Source: Sphingomonas sp. Leaf343
Lineage (GTDB): Bacteria > Pseudomonadota > Alphaproteobacteria > Sphingomonadales > Sphingomonadaceae
Assembly (NCBI RefSeq): GCF_001423765.1
Contig: NZ_LMPG01000012.1
Location: 30,399-94,398, forward strand
Direction of reading: 5' to 3'
Length of the DNA: 64,000 bases
The position numbers and the translations under genes are program-made. Positions 17,708 through 27,013 of this stretch are shown here, piece by piece (the stretch's first letter is position 1; each line of letters begins with the position of its first letter). Below the pieces are notes generated by a model. It was not told the DNA's origin and made no database searches. It worked only from the letters and a program-made list of their open reading frames with translations.

Positions 17708-18990
17708 CACATCCGCTCCAGCAGGTCCCCGATCGCCACGAACGCGAAGCCGATCGAACTGTCCGCGATCCCGTACGGCAGGAACAGCGTGTCGCCATGC
17801 CGGATCGCTCCGCACGAATAGACGACGTTCGGCACGTACCCCTCGCGGTCCTGATCCTTCGCCGCGAGCAACGGCTCGGACGTGCGGCCGATCACCCTGG
17901 ACGGATCGTTCTTGTCCAGCAGCACCGCGCCGATCGAATATTTCCGCATCGCGCCGACCCCGTGGGTCAGCAGCAGCCAGCCCTCGTCCAGCTCGATCGG
18001 CGGACCGCAATTGCCGATCTGCACCAGCTCCCACGGATATTCGGGCACGAGGATTTTCGCGCCATCTTCCCAATGGGTCAGGTCGTCCGACTTCAGCAGG
18101 AACAGGTTTTCGCCGTCCGACCGGCCGATCATCATATACTGGCCATCGACCTTGCGCGGGAACAGCGCCATGCCCTTGTTCCGCGCCGCGCCGCCGGTCA
18201 TCGGCACCAGATCGAACGCCCGGAAATCGCGTGTCCGCATCAGCTCCGACTGGATCTGCGAGCCGTTATAGGCGGTGTAGGTGCCGATCCACTCGAACGT
18301 GCCGTCCTCGTGCTGGAACCGCACGATGCGCAGATCCTCCAGCCCCTTCGACTGCGCCGCCGTGATCGGAAAGATGACCGTCCCCGACAATGTGGAGTCG
18401 CGGTGGCGGTACACCGTCACCGGCCCCTCGGGCATCTCCTCGCGATCGCTGCCGACGGCGTCGGTCGCGGTCGCGAACGGTGGCTCCGGCGCGAGTTGCA
18501 GTTCGTGCCGGTCGGTGATGATCCCCTCGCGGAACGCCACCGAGGAAATATGGCCCTCGCCCACCGCGCGCATCGACATCAGGATGCGCAAGCTACCCGG
18601 CGGCATCCCCGACTGGTCGAAATGCGGCACCGCGCTGGGGTTCATCAGCGCCGCGGCGGCATAGCTGTACTCATGACAGAAATACGCGCCGATCAGCTGC
18701 CGCTTCTCGTCGCCGATCTCGCTGCCGTCCAGACCGAGCATCTCCTCGATCTCGTCGTAGCGCGTCATGAACACGCGCCGTGTCTGCCAGTGCCGCGCCT
18801 CGAAGTCCTTGAGGACGACCTCCAGCTCCTCGCGCGCCTGGGCACCATCCATGCCCAGCACCTCGGCGACGAGCCGTTCGGTCCGGCTGGGGGCCGCGCC
18901 GTTGCCGCCGCTCCAGGCGATATGGAAAGGCCGCACCACCACGCGCGACGGATCGGCGTGCAGGCGCATTTCGTGAGTGAACAGGTTCAT
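17707..18990 (-). CDS. GH130-family glycosidase/phosphorylase
   Basis: A 427-residue enzyme with the five-bladed beta-propeller pattern of GH130. Recognisable elements are GRSDGENLFLLKSDDLTHW, IGNCGPPIELDEGWLLLTHG and REGYVPNVVYSCGAI. GH130 members phosphorolyse or hydrolyse beta-mannosides (beta-1,4-mannosyl-glucose, mannobiose, or beta-1,2-mannans). This protein has an extra N-terminal region of about 100 residues (charged, with DEIEEMLGL) before the propeller. No signal peptide is visible, so it acts in the cytoplasm. It follows the glycosyltransferase gene by 66 bases on the same strand. Confidence 0.85.
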   Translation of the reverse strand: MNLFTHEMRLHADPSRVVVRPFHIAWSGGNGAAPSRTERLVAEVLGMDGAQAREELEVVLKDFEARHWQTRRVFMTRYDEIEEMLGLDGSEIGDEKRQLIGAYFCHEYSYAAAALMNPSAVPHFDQSGMPPGSLRILMSMRAVGEGHISSVAFREGIITDRHELQLAPEPPFATATDAVGSDREEMPEGPVTVYRHRDSTLSGTVIFPITAAQSKGLEDLRIVRFQHEDGTFEWIGTYTAYNGSQIQSELMRTRDFRAFDLVPMTGGAARNKGMALFPRKVDGQYMMIGRSDGENLFLLKSDDLTHWEDGAKILVPEYPWELVQIGNCGPPIELDEGWLLLTHGVGAMRKYSIGAVLLDKNDPSRVIGRTSEPLLAAKDQDREGYVPNVVYSCGAIRHGDTLFLPYGIADSSIGFAFVAIGDLLERM

Positions 18991-19056
18991 GCGGTTCCGG
19001 ACCCTCGCTGCCGGCAGACGATGGTCACCACGCCGGCCGTTCCCGAAGGTCCGGCC

Positions 19057-21324
19057 TCACGCGGCGGCGAGCGTCGTCCCTGCCACGTCGGCCCGTGGCT
19101 GCGATAGCCCCCAAATCGCACAACTCGCCAGTTGCAAAGCCAGGATCGACTCCGCACCCTGATTGCGGTTGAGCCCGGTCGGCATCAGGCCGTCGAAACA
19201 CCCGCCGTCCGCCGCCGTCGCCAGCGGCAGATCGAGGTCGTTCAATCCCATGAACCAGCCATAGGCGCGCTCTGCTTCGGCCACCCAGCGACGGTCCCCC
19301 GTCGCCTCGAAGGCGGAGACACACGCCTCGACCGTCGCCTGCGCCTCCAGCGGCTGCTGGTCGAACTGCAACGGCTCGGCATAGGGCCGAAAGAAGCTTT
19401 CGGTGCCCACTGCGCGGAAACGGCCTTCGGGCGACGTCTGCTTGCCACAGATCCAGTCGAGCGTCGCGAGCCCGCATTGCAGCAGATCGTCGCGACCCAG
19501 TGCCCGGCCGGCCCGGATCAACGCTTCCGGCAGGCGGGCATTGTCATACGCCAGCACGATCTCGAACCACTGCCATTCCGGCCGTCGCGCTTCTTCGAGC
19601 AGGCTCAGCAACGACGCCGAATGCTGCGTCAGAATCTCCAGCGACAGAACGTGGCCCGGCTTCGCATCGAGGATCGCCGCCGCACCCAGCATCGCGAACG
19701 CCTGCGCCCGCAAAGACCCGAGTTCCAGCGCCAGACTGGCGGTGGAATCGAACATCGCTCCCGCCCAGTCGCGATGCTTCGCCTCCTTCGCATCGCGCGC
19801 GACCATGCCGAGCGCCCACAGGGTCCGGCCGTTCGAATCCTCCGACCCCACGTCCTCGCACCACCCGCGGTCGAACCGCATGAAGTTGCGGAAGCGACGC
19901 CTGTCCGGGTTCCACGCATACTGGACGAAGGACGCATAGATCGTCGTCCACTTGTCGCGCAGCACCGGGTCCAGTTCCGGCATCCCGCTGACCAGGATCA
20001 GCGCACGGGCATTGTCGTCGATGCAATATCCGTGGCGGCGATCCGGCACGGAATAGATCGAATGCTGCAACATACCCGTCGCATCGCTCATTCGTTCGAC
20101 GGCGGCGAAATCGGGGGCGATGGCGCGAAAGGAAGGCGTGGACTTCACGATACGCTCGGGACGATGAGCGACGGCGCGGTCGGTTTCGGCCAGCATCGCC
20201 TCGGCCAGACGCGGCCAGATCATCGTCCGGCCACGCGCATAGGCACGTTCCGCCAGTCGCTTGCGGTCGCGCTCGTTCGACAGCAGCCGGTCCATCTCCC
20301 GCGCGAACGCCGCGACATCCTTGAAATCGACCAGCACGCCGTGCCCGTCCGCGAGGATCTCGGTCGCATGCACGTAGGGCGTGGAAATCACCGCCTTGCC
20401 GACGCCCACGGCATAGGACAGCGTCCCGCTCGTGATCTGCGCCGGGTTGAGATACGGCGTGGCATAGATATCCGCCGCCTCCAGATAGCTGATGAGCTCG
20501 TCATGCTCGACGAAGCCGTCGACGAATGCGACATTGTCGCTGACGCCCTTCTCGGCCGCGAGCGCCTTCAACCGGTCGCGATACTTCTCGCCTTCATGCG
20601 CGACGAGGTTCGGGTGTGTGGCGCCCAACACCACGTAGAGCAGGTCCGGGTGCTTCTCCGCAACCGCCGGCAGCGCCTCGATGATCGTCTCGATGCCCTT
20701 GTTCGGCGCGAGCAGGCCGAACGTCAGCACGACCGGCCGCCCCTCCCAGCCGAACTTGCCCTTGCGCGACGCCGGATCGATCAGATCGCGATCGGGAACC
20801 CCGTGCGGTATCATCGTGATCTGGCGCGGATTGGCGCCATAGACGCGCTTCAGGATGTCGCGCCCGCGCTCGGCCATCACGATGACGCGCGACGCGCGGC
20901 GCAACAGCCCCTCCATCACGCGCCGTTCGTCCGGGCTCGGCTTCTCCAGCACCGTATGCAGCGTCACGATCAGCGGCAATGTCGTGCGATCGAGCAGCGC
21001 GAGGATATGCTCTCCCGCCGGGCCCCCATAGATGCCGTATTCGTGCTGGAGCCAGATCGCCTGCGCCCCGCTCGACTCGACGATGCGCGCCGTGTCGATA
21101 TAGGCGGAGAGTTCATTCTGCGGGATCGCGCCGGTCACGGCGTCGGGGTAATCGTAGCGGCCGGGGTGATCGTCCATCGCGTACACATCGAGGGCGACGT
21201 CGGGAAAGCGTTCGCGGACAGCGGTGTAGACGTCGGTCGTGAACGTCGCCAATCCACATTGCCGCGGCAGGAAATTGCCGATCATGACGAGATGATCGAT
21301 CGTGGCCGCGACTGCTTCTACCAT
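19057..21324 (-). CDS. GT4-type glycosyltransferase with C-terminal helical hairpin domain
   Basis: A 755-residue fusion. Residues 1-390 are a GT-B glycosyltransferase: the N-terminal MIGNFLPRQCGLATFTTDVY, the LLAPNKGIETIIEAL nucleotide-sugar loop, and the C-terminal YATPYLNPAQITSGTLSYAVG donor-site block. Residues about 400-740 are all-helical with repeated aromatic and Asp/Asn motifs (HGYCIDDNARALIL, WNPDRRRFRNFM, FEIVLAYDNARLPEALI), resembling six-hairpin folds. The start at 21324 has GAGGGA six bases upstream; a longer frame to 21423 is not needed. It is followed on the same strand by GH130 and the small exported protein, suggesting a role in synthesising or turning over a mannose-type glycan, which is an inference. 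Confidence 0.85.
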   Translation of the reverse strand: MVEAVAATIDHLVMIGNFLPRQCGLATFTTDVYTAVRERFPDVALDVYAMDDHPGRYDYPDAVTGAIPQNELSAYIDTARIVESSGAQAIWLQHEYGIYGGPAGEHILALLDRTTLPLIVTLHTVLEKPSPDERRVMEGLLRRASRVIVMAERGRDILKRVYGANPRQITMIPHGVPDRDLIDPASRKGKFGWEGRPVVLTFGLLAPNKGIETIIEALPAVAEKHPDLLYVVLGATHPNLVAHEGEKYRDRLKALAAEKGVSDNVAFVDGFVEHDELISYLEAADIYATPYLNPAQITSGTLSYAVGVGKAVISTPYVHATEILADGHGVLVDFKDVAAFAREMDRLLSNERDRKRLAERAYARGRTMIWPRLAEAMLAETDRAVAHRPERIVKSTPSFRAIAPDFAAVERMSDATGMLQHSIYSVPDRRHGYCIDDNARALILVSGMPELDPVLRDKWTTIYASFVQYAWNPDRRRFRNFMRFDRGWCEDVGSEDSNGRTLWALGMVARDAKEAKHRDWAGAMFDSTASLALELGSLRAQAFAMLGAAAILDAKPGHVLSLEILTQHSASLLSLLEEARRPEWQWFEIVLAYDNARLPEALIRAGRALGRDDLLQCGLATLDWICGKQTSPEGRFRAVGTESFFRPYAEPLQFDQQPLEAQATVEACVSAFEATGDRRWVAEAERAYGWFMGLNDLDLPLATAADGGCFDGLMPTGLNRNQGAESILALQLASCAIWGLSQPRADVAGTTLAAA

Positions 21325-21459
21325 CGTAATTCCCTCGCTAGGTGCATCGGCGACTCCCGGTCTGCCCGTTACAACTGGCATAAACCATTCATCTAAGGGA
21401 AAGTTTCGTGGAAGTCGCTGCAACGCAACAATAATATGCCGCGCTGCATTACGAAGCCG

Positions 21460-21906
21460 TCATCCGCGTCCCCGGTATGGCGCAACCCCCTGATCCGGTA
21501 GCCACAAATCCGCGGGCGGCGCAGCGGACTGCCAGAACACGTCGATCGGAATACCGCCGCGCGGATACCAGTAGCCGCCGATCCGCAGCCACATCGGCTT
21601 CATCTCGTAGAACAATCGCTCGCCGATCCCGACCGTGCAGTCCTCGTGAAAACCGGCATGGTTGCGAAAGCTGCCGAGGAACAGCTTGAGCGATTTCGAC
21701 TCGACGATCGTCTCGCCGGGTACGTAATCGATGACGAGATGCGCGAAATCGGGCTGCCCCGTCACCGGACACAGGCTGGTGAACTCGGGGGCCGCGAACC
21801 GTATCAGATAGGTACGGCCGGGCCGCGGATTGGGAACATAGTCGAGCACCGCCGCTTCCGGGGATGCGGGCAGCGCGCTGGTCTGGCCGAGATGCTTGGG
21901 GGTCAT
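21460..21906 (-). CDS. queF: NADPH-dependent 7-cyano-7-deazaguanine (preQ0) reductase
   Basis: A 148-residue enzyme of the short QueF type. The catalytic cysteine is in [15 protein letters not shown], with the downstream Asp of the same segment, and the [22 protein letters not shown] stretch binds the cofactor and substrate. It reduces the nitrile of preQ0 to preQ1 on the way to the tRNA base queuosine. The start is either this ATG or one four codons earlier (21918); neither has a convincing ribosome-binding site. It is transcribed divergently from the photolyase, whose ATG is only 29 bases away. No other queuosine gene is nearby. Confidence 0.94.
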   Translation of the reverse strand: MTPKHLGQTSALPASPEAAVLDYVPNPRPGRTYLIRFAAPEFTSLCPVTGQPDFAHLVIDYVPGETIVESKSLKLFLGSFRNHAGFHEDCTVGIGERLFYEMKPMWLRIGGYWYPRGGIPIDVFWQSAAPPADLWLPDQGVAPYRGRG

Positions 21907-21935
21907 GCCCCCGCACATAGGAAGATGATGGCCGC

Positions 21936-23477
21936 ATGAAAACGCTCGTGCCGATCCTGGGCGATCAATTGTCGCCGGACATAGCCTCGCTCCGCGAACG
22001 GGACCCGGCCGACACTGTCGTGCTGATGGTCGAGGTGGCGGAGGAGACGACCTATGTCCGTCACCACAAACAGAAGCTCGCCTATATCCTGTCGGCGATG
22101 CGCCACCACGCCGGCGCGCTGCGCGCGGCCGGCTGGACGGTCGACTACACGCCGCTCGACGACCCGGACAACGCCGGCAGCTTCACCGGTGAACTCGCCC
22201 GCGCGATCCAGCGTCATTCGCCCGACCGCATCGCCGTGACGGAAGCCGGCGAGTGGCGCGTCCGCGCGATGATCGACGGGTGGGAGACGATCTTCGGCAT
22301 CCCGGTCGCGATCCACGCCGACGACCGCTTCGTCGCCACCCATGCCGAGTTCGATGACTGGGCGGAGGGTCGCCGCGAACTGACCATGGAATTCTTCTAT
22401 CGCGGCATGCGCCGCAAGACCGGGCTGCTCATGGACGGGGCGAAGCCGGCCGGGGGGCGCTGGAACTTCGACAAGGACAATCGCAAGCCGGCGAAGGCCG
22501 ACCTGCTGATGCCCCGCCCCCTCGCCTTCGCGCCCGACGCGATCACGCAGGACGTGATCGCGATGGTCGCGGACCGCTTCCCCGATCATCCCGGCTCGCT
22601 GGACGGCTTCGACTGGGCGGTCACCGCCGCCGATGCCGGGCGTCAGGCGGATATGTTCTTCCGCCACGCCCTGCCGCAATTCGGTGACTACGAGGATGCG
22701 ATGCTGACCGGCGAGCGCCACCTCTGGCACTCGATCCTGTCACCCTACATCAATTCCGGCCTGCTCGATCCGCTCGACCTCTGTCGCCGTGCGGAGGCGG
22801 AATATCGCGCCGGCCGCGCGCCGCTGAATTCGGTCGAGGGCTATGTCCGCCAGATCATCGGCTGGCGCGAATATATGCGCGGCATCTACTGGCGGGAGGG
22901 TCCGGATTACGTCGACCGCAACCACCTCGATCATCACCGTCCCCTGCCCGGCTGGTACTGGACCGGCGAGACCGACATGCACTGTCTGCGCGAGTCGATC
23001 GGCCAGACGCTGGCCACCGCGCACGCCCACCACATCCAGCGGCTGATGGTGACCGGCAATTTCGCGCTGCTGATCGGTGCCGATCCGAAGGCGGTGCACC
23101 TCTGGTATCTGGAGGTCTATGTCGACGCATACGAATGGGTCGAGCTGCCCAACACGCTGGGCATGAGCCAGTTCGGCGACGGCGGCCTCGTCGGGTCGAA
23201 ACCCTATGTCTCGTCGGGTGCGTATATCGACCGGATGTCCGATTATTGCCGTCATTGTCGCTACGACGTGAAGCAGCGGGTCGGGCCGGATGCGTGCCCG
23301 TTCAACGCCTTGTACTGGGACTTCCTCGTCCGCCACCGCGAGACGCTGGGCCGCAATCCGCGCCTCGCCATGCCGTACCGCACCTGGGACAAACAGCCCG
23401 CCGACGCGCAGGCGGCCACCCGCGCTCAGGCCACCACCTTCCTCGACGCCCTCGACGCCGGTGGTCCGCCCTACTGA
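21936..23477 (+). CDS. Iron-sulfur (PhrB-type) photolyase / bacterial cryptochrome
   Basis: A 513-residue flavoprotein of the FeS-BCP class. The N-terminus [12 protein letters not shown] and [13 protein letters not shown] are typical of this class. The four cysteines that hold the 4Fe-4S cluster are present at C350 (TDMHCLRES), C438 and C441 (YCRHC) and C454 (DACPFN); as I recall, the Agrobacterium PhrB cluster cysteines carry the same numbers. Members repair (6-4) photoproducts using FAD and a lumazine antenna, though some act as regulators. The upstream gene queF is divergent and very close. The final segment [13 protein letters not shown] is also conserved. Confidence 0.93.
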   Translation: MKTLVPILGDQLSPDIASLRERDPADTVVLMVEVAEETTYVRHHKQKLAYILSAMRHHAGALRAAGWTVDYTPLDDPDNAGSFTGELARAIQRHSPDRIAVTEAGEWRVRAMIDGWETIFGIPVAIHADDRFVATHAEFDDWAEGRRELTMEFFYRGMRRKTGLLMDGAKPAGGRWNFDKDNRKPAKADLLMPRPLAFAPDAITQDVIAMVADRFPDHPGSLDGFDWAVTAADAGRQADMFFRHALPQFGDYEDAMLTGERHLWHSILSPYINSGLLDPLDLCRRAEAEYRAGRAPLNSVEGYVRQIIGWREYMRGIYWREGPDYVDRNHLDHHRPLPGWYWTGETDMHCLRESIGQTLATAHAHHIQRLMVTGNFALLIGADPKAVHLWYLEVYVDAYEWVELPNTLGMSQFGDGGLVGSKPYVSSGAYIDRMSDYCRHCRYDVKQRVGPDACPFNALYWDFLVRHRETLGRNPRLAMPYRTWDKQPADAQAATRAQATTFLDALDAGGPPY

Positions 23478-23487
23478 TGCCCCCAGC

Positions 23488-23537
23488 CTTCGACAAACCC
23501 ACAGCCTTCGACAAACCCCCCGACCTTCGACAAACCC
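23488..23537. repeat. Three-copy 18-base tandem repeat
   Basis: Three copies of CCTTCGACAAACCC begin at 23488, 23506 and 23524, a regular 18-base period, in the 86-base gap between the photolyase stop and sseA. The core TTCGACAA is the same as in the sphingomonad-type intergenic palindromes. No inverted partner is present here, so it is a direct array. Confidence 0.85.
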
Positions 23538-23563
23538 CATCGCTATCCGCTAGAGGCGCGCGC

Positions 23564-24403
23564 ATGGATTCCCTCGTCACGACCGAATGGCTCGCAGCAT
23601 CGCTGGGCCAGCGCGATCTGCGGATCGCGGATGCCACCCTGCTCGACCCCTTGCTGGGGCGCGACGCCCGCATGGAGTTCGAGGCCGGTCATATCCCCGG
23701 CGCGGTATTCCTGGACCTCGCCGAACTGCGCGACACCGACTCGCCGCTCCCGAACACCCTGCCCGGCCCGGCCAGGATCGCCAGCCGGCTCGGCAGGCTC
23801 GGCCTGGGCGACGGTACCCGCATCGTCCTCTACGACGACGCCCCGTGGAAAAGCGCGGCGCGCGCGTGGTGGCTGATCCGCGGCTACGGCATCGGTAGCG
23901 TCGCGATCCTCGACGGCGGCCTCGCGACATGGCGGGCCGAGGGTCGCCCGCTCGACACTGGGCCCCATGTCGCGACACCCCGCCACGCCACGCCCGAATG
24001 GAACGAGGCACGGCTGCGCACCCTCGCGCAGATGAAGGGCAACCTAGCGAGTGGTGCGGAACAGGTGATCGACGCCCGCAGCGCGGCGCGCTTCACCGGC
24101 GACGAGCCCGATCCGCACGGCGCCGCCCCCGGCCACATCCCGGGTGCCCGCAACCTGCCCTATCCGCGCCTGTTCCACGCGGACGGCACGTGGAAGCGCG
24201 GCGGCGACCTGTCGGCGGCGTTCGAGGACGCCGGCGTCGATCTCGATGCACCGATGACGATGACCTGCGGCTCCGGCGTCACCGCCGCCGTGCTCGCGTT
24301 CGGCGCGCACCTGCTCGGTCGCGAGGCATCACTCTACGACGGCAGCTGGACCGAATGGGGCAGCGATCCCTCCACCCTGAAAGCGACGGGCGAACCGGCA
24401 TGA
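23564..24403 (+). CDS. sseA: 3-mercaptopyruvate/thiosulfate sulfurtransferase
   Basis: A 279-residue protein of two rhodanese domains. The second domain has the active-site loop CGSGVTA with the catalytic cysteine at C235; this loop composition is the mercaptopyruvate type, whereas thiosulfate enzymes usually read CRKGVTA. The N-terminal domain has LDLAELRDTDSPLPN and GLGDGTRIVLYDD, as in SseA. It transfers sulfur from 3-mercaptopyruvate to a thiol acceptor. Its stop overlaps the start of metC by 4 bases (ATGA), so the two sulfur-metabolism genes are coupled. Confidence 0.92.
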   Translation: MDSLVTTEWLAASLGQRDLRIADATLLDPLLGRDARMEFEAGHIPGAVFLDLAELRDTDSPLPNTLPGPARIASRLGRLGLGDGTRIVLYDDAPWKSAARAWWLIRGYGIGSVAILDGGLATWRAEGRPLDTGPHVATPRHATPEWNEARLRTLAQMKGNLASGAEQVIDARSAARFTGDEPDPHGAAPGHIPGARNLPYPRLFHADGTWKRGGDLSAAFEDAGVDLDAPMTMTCGSGVTAAVLAFGAHLLGREASLYDGSWTEWGSDPSTLKATGEPA

Positions 24404-25596
24404 ACGACCGCGACGATACCAAGCCTGCGACCAAGGTCGTCACCGCCGGCCGCCGCAAGGAATGGACCGCCGGCATCGTCAACCCGCCCATCTGGCGCGC
24501 CTCCACGATCCTCTACGACGATGTCGCGCAACTGCGCGCCGCGGCGGGGCGCGATACGCATCACCGCCTGTTCTATGGCCGGCGCGGCACCCCGACCCAA
24601 TGGTCGCTCGCCGACGCGCTGACCGAACTGGAACCCGGCGCGGAAGGGACCTTCCTCTACCCGTCCGGCGTCGCCGCGATCGCCGCCGCGCTGCTCGCGA
24701 TCCTCTCGCCCGGCGACGAGCTGCTGCTGGTCGACAGCGCCTATGATCCCACTCGCGGGCTGGCGACCGGCCTGCTCAAACGGTTCGGGATCACGACCCG
24801 CTTCTACGACCCGATGATCGGCGCGGGCATCGCCGACCTGATCGGCCCGACCACGCGCGCGATCTTCATGGAAAGCCCCGGCAGCCTGACCTTCGAGGTT
24901 CAGGATATTCCCGCGATCGTCGCCGTCGCCAGGGCGCACGGCATCGCTACGCTGCTCGACAACACCTGGGCCACGCCGCTGTTCTTCCCCGCCATCGCGC
25001 GCGGCATCGACTATACGATCCTCGCCTGCACCAAATATGTCGTCGGCCATTCCGACGCGATGCTCGGCTCCGTCACCGCCGGTCCCGGCTGCTTCGCCGC
25101 CCTGCGCGACACCAGCTTCCATCTCGGCCAGCACGTCGCGCCCGACGACGCGTTCCTCGGCAGCCGCGGCCTCCGCACGATGGCGGTGCGCCTGCGCCAG
25201 CATCAGGAGAGCGCGCTGACGATCGCCCGTTGGCTCGATGCCCGACCGGAGGTGTCGGCCGTCCATCATCCCGCCCTGCCGGGCTGCCCCGGCCACGAGC
25301 AGTTCAAGCGTGACTTCACCGGCTCCAGCGGCCTGTTCTCGCTCGCGCTGGCGGCCGGCAGCGACGATGCCCGCACCACCTTCATCGACACGCTCGACCT
25401 GTTCGGGATCGGCTATAGCTGGGGCGGTTACGAGAGCCTCGCGATTCCGATCGACCCGCAACGCCATCGCAGCGTCACCACGCGCGACGACGCCGGCCTG
25501 CTCGTACGCCTCCAGATCGGGCTGGAGGATGTCGGCGACCTGATCGCCGATCTCGATCGCGCGTTCGCTGCATGGCGGGTGGTGACCGGCGCATAG
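24400..25596 (+). CDS. metC: Cystathionine beta-lyase (PLP-dependent)
   Basis: A 398-residue enzyme of the Cys/Met-metabolism PLP group. The PLP lysine is K212 in ILACTKYVVGHSDAMLGS. The substrate-binding YGRRGTPTQWSLADAL, the LLDNTWATPLFFPAI and the FGIGYSWGGYESL segments fit cystathionine beta-lyase, which cleaves cystathionine to homocysteine, pyruvate and ammonia. It overlaps sseA by 4 bases. The next gene is 204 bases away and unrelated. A related gamma-synthase or desulfhydrase activity cannot be excluded from sequence. Confidence 0.9.
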   Translation: MNDRDDTKPATKVVTAGRRKEWTAGIVNPPIWRASTILYDDVAQLRAAAGRDTHHRLFYGRRGTPTQWSLADALTELEPGAEGTFLYPSGVAAIAAALLAILSPGDELLLVDSAYDPTRGLATGLLKRFGITTRFYDPMIGAGIADLIGPTTRAIFMESPGSLTFEVQDIPAIVAVARAHGIATLLDNTWATPLFFPAIARGIDYTILACTKYVVGHSDAMLGSVTAGPGCFAALRDTSFHLGQHVAPDDAFLGSRGLRTMAVRLRQHQESALTIARWLDARPEVSAVHHPALPGCPGHEQFKRDFTGSSGLFSLALAAGSDDARTTFIDTLDLFGIGYSWGGYESLAIPIDPQRHRSVTTRDDAGLLVRLQIGLEDVGDLIADLDRAFAAWRVVTGA

Positions 25597-25800
25597 ATGC
25601 TGTCCCGGCTGTTGCGATCGCGCAACATCCGGTCGATTTCCTGATCTCGGTTGCAGGAATGTTCTTGTGCGCCGCAGCAGGCGCTGGCAATCAGGACGTC
25701 CCGGCGAGTAGATCGCAAGACGGCCCCCGACGGGCCGGACACACGCGGCGTTCCCGGGAAGCAGGCGGAGCAATCGGTTTCATCCCAACAGGGGAATACG

Positions 25801-26649
25801 ATGCGCTTCTCGCACCTTCTCGTCGGCGGGCTTTCGCTCGTCGCAGCTACCCCGGCCTTCGCTCAGGACGACACCGCGCCACCGCCACCGGTCACCATCA
25901 GCGGTTCCGCCGCGATCGTGTCTGATTACCGGTTCCGCGGCGTGTCGCAATCCGACGAGGACGTCGCCGTTCAGGCCGGCGTCACCGTCGCGCATGAAAG
26001 CGGCCTCTATGGCGGCTTCTGGGGTTCGAACCTCGCCGGCTGGGGCACCTTCGGCGGCGCCAACCTCGAACTCGACATCATCGGCGGCTACAAGTTCAAA
26101 CCGACCGAGGACGTGACGCTCGACGTCGGCGTCACCTATTACATGTATCCGGGCGGCGCGGACAAAACCGACTTCTTCGAACCCTATGCGAAGGTGTCCG
26201 GGTCGCTCGGCCCGGCGTCGCTGACCGCCGGCGTCGCCTATGCGCCCGCACAGGAAGCGCTCGGCCGCTGGTACTTCACCGGCGCGGATGCCGCCGCCGG
26301 CGTCTACAACGATCCGGGCGACAAGGAGGACAATCTGTACGTCTGGGTCGACGCATCGACCGCCGTGCCCAGCACGCCGTTCACGGCAAAGGCGCATGTC
26401 GGCTTTTCGGACGGCAACCGCGGCCTCGGCCCCAACGCCACCTCGGTAGCGCCTACCGGCAAGTATTTCGACTGGATGGTCGGCGTCGACACGACGTTCA
26501 AGAACCTGACGCTCGGCGTGTCCTATGTCGGCACCGACATCTCGGCGCGCGACGCGGAATATCTCCGCCCCAGCTTCAGCAACGGCCAGGACGGCAGCGG
26601 CAACATCGCCGACGGCACGTTCCTGTTCTCGCTGACCGCAGCGTTCTGA
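25801..26649 (+). CDS. TIGR02001-family outer-membrane protein
   Basis: A 282-residue protein with a signal peptide (MRFSHLLVGGLSLVAATPAFA). The mature part starts with the family signature TISGSAAIVSDYRFRGVSQSDEDVAVQAGV, then has repeated beta-strand patterns such as LELDIIGGYKF, LDVGVTYYMYPGG and LFSLTAAF at the C-terminus, where a terminal Phe is typical of outer-membrane barrels. Its function is unknown; homologues occur widely in proteobacteria. The start is strongly supported by AGGGGAAT just upstream. No regulatory pattern can be read in the 204 bases before it. Confidence 0.88.
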   Translation: MRFSHLLVGGLSLVAATPAFAQDDTAPPPPVTISGSAAIVSDYRFRGVSQSDEDVAVQAGVTVAHESGLYGGFWGSNLAGWGTFGGANLELDIIGGYKFKPTEDVTLDVGVTYYMYPGGADKTDFFEPYAKVSGSLGPASLTAGVAYAPAQEALGRWYFTGADAAAGVYNDPGDKEDNLYVWVDASTAVPSTPFTAKAHVGFSDGNRGLGPNATSVAPTGKYFDWMVGVDTTFKNLTLGVSYVGTDISARDAEYLRPSFSNGQDGSGNIADGTFLFSLTAAF

Positions 26650-26671
26650 AGCGGGAGACGGGGGCTGAAAT

Positions 26672-26695
26672 TCCCCTTCCCTTCAGGGGAGGGGA
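26672..26695 (+). terminator. Imperfect hairpin after the TIGR02001 gene
   Basis: The arms TCCCCTTCCC and GGGGAGGGGA pair around a TTCA loop with one mismatch, 22 bases after the stop codon. No clear T-run follows. It may be a terminator or a member of the same GC-rich hairpin family as the element at 14885. Confidence 0.4.
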
Positions 26696-26792
26696 GCATC
26701 CGCGTGTACCTCGCTCGTAGAGGGACCCACCCGGCCCTTCCCTGAAACAAAGGTAAGCCTGGGCCGAACCCACGTCATCATGCCCGGAACGA

Positions 26793-26823
26793 AAGGGGCG
26801 GCCTCCTCACGGAAGCCGCCCCT
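26793..26823 (-). terminator. Strong hairpin, probable terminator of the bamF operon
   Basis: A perfect 10-base stem AAGGGGCGGC / GCCGCCCCTT with a 12-base loop. Read on the minus strand it is followed by TCGTTCC, moderately T-rich, so it may end the ribF-ileS-lspA-bamF transcript, whose last gene stops 190 bases upstream. It could also act on the plus strand. The gap 26650-27013 (364 bases) holds this hairpin, the hairpin at 26672 and the repeat at 26882 but no gene. Confidence 0.55.
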
Positions 26824-26881
26824 TGACGCGTTACACCGGCGAAAGCCGGCGTCTTATCGAGCCGTGAGACATCGGTGCGAA

Positions 26882-26948
26882 CCGTTCGTGCCGAGCTTGT
26901 CGAAGCACAGGTGGGCCCAATGCCCTTCGACCGGCTCTGGGCGAACGG
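26882..26948. repeat. CTTCGAC-type intergenic inverted repeat
   Basis: Imperfect arms: CCGTTCGTGCCGAGCTTGTC on the left and CCCTTCGACCGGCTC...GCGAACGG on the right. Such palindromes are scattered between genes in sphingomonads (recollection, not a search). A degenerate relative lies at 9314. Confidence 0.7.
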
Positions 26949-27013
26949 ACGTCAGGTCATCATGCTCCGGCGCAGCAGCCCCGGCCCGCCGGAAACGACC
27001 GCCCGTCGGCTCC

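Noticed and set aside
19132..21396. 754-codon open frame on the plus strand
   Set aside because: Antisense shadow of the glycosyltransferase, with Arg-rich composition.
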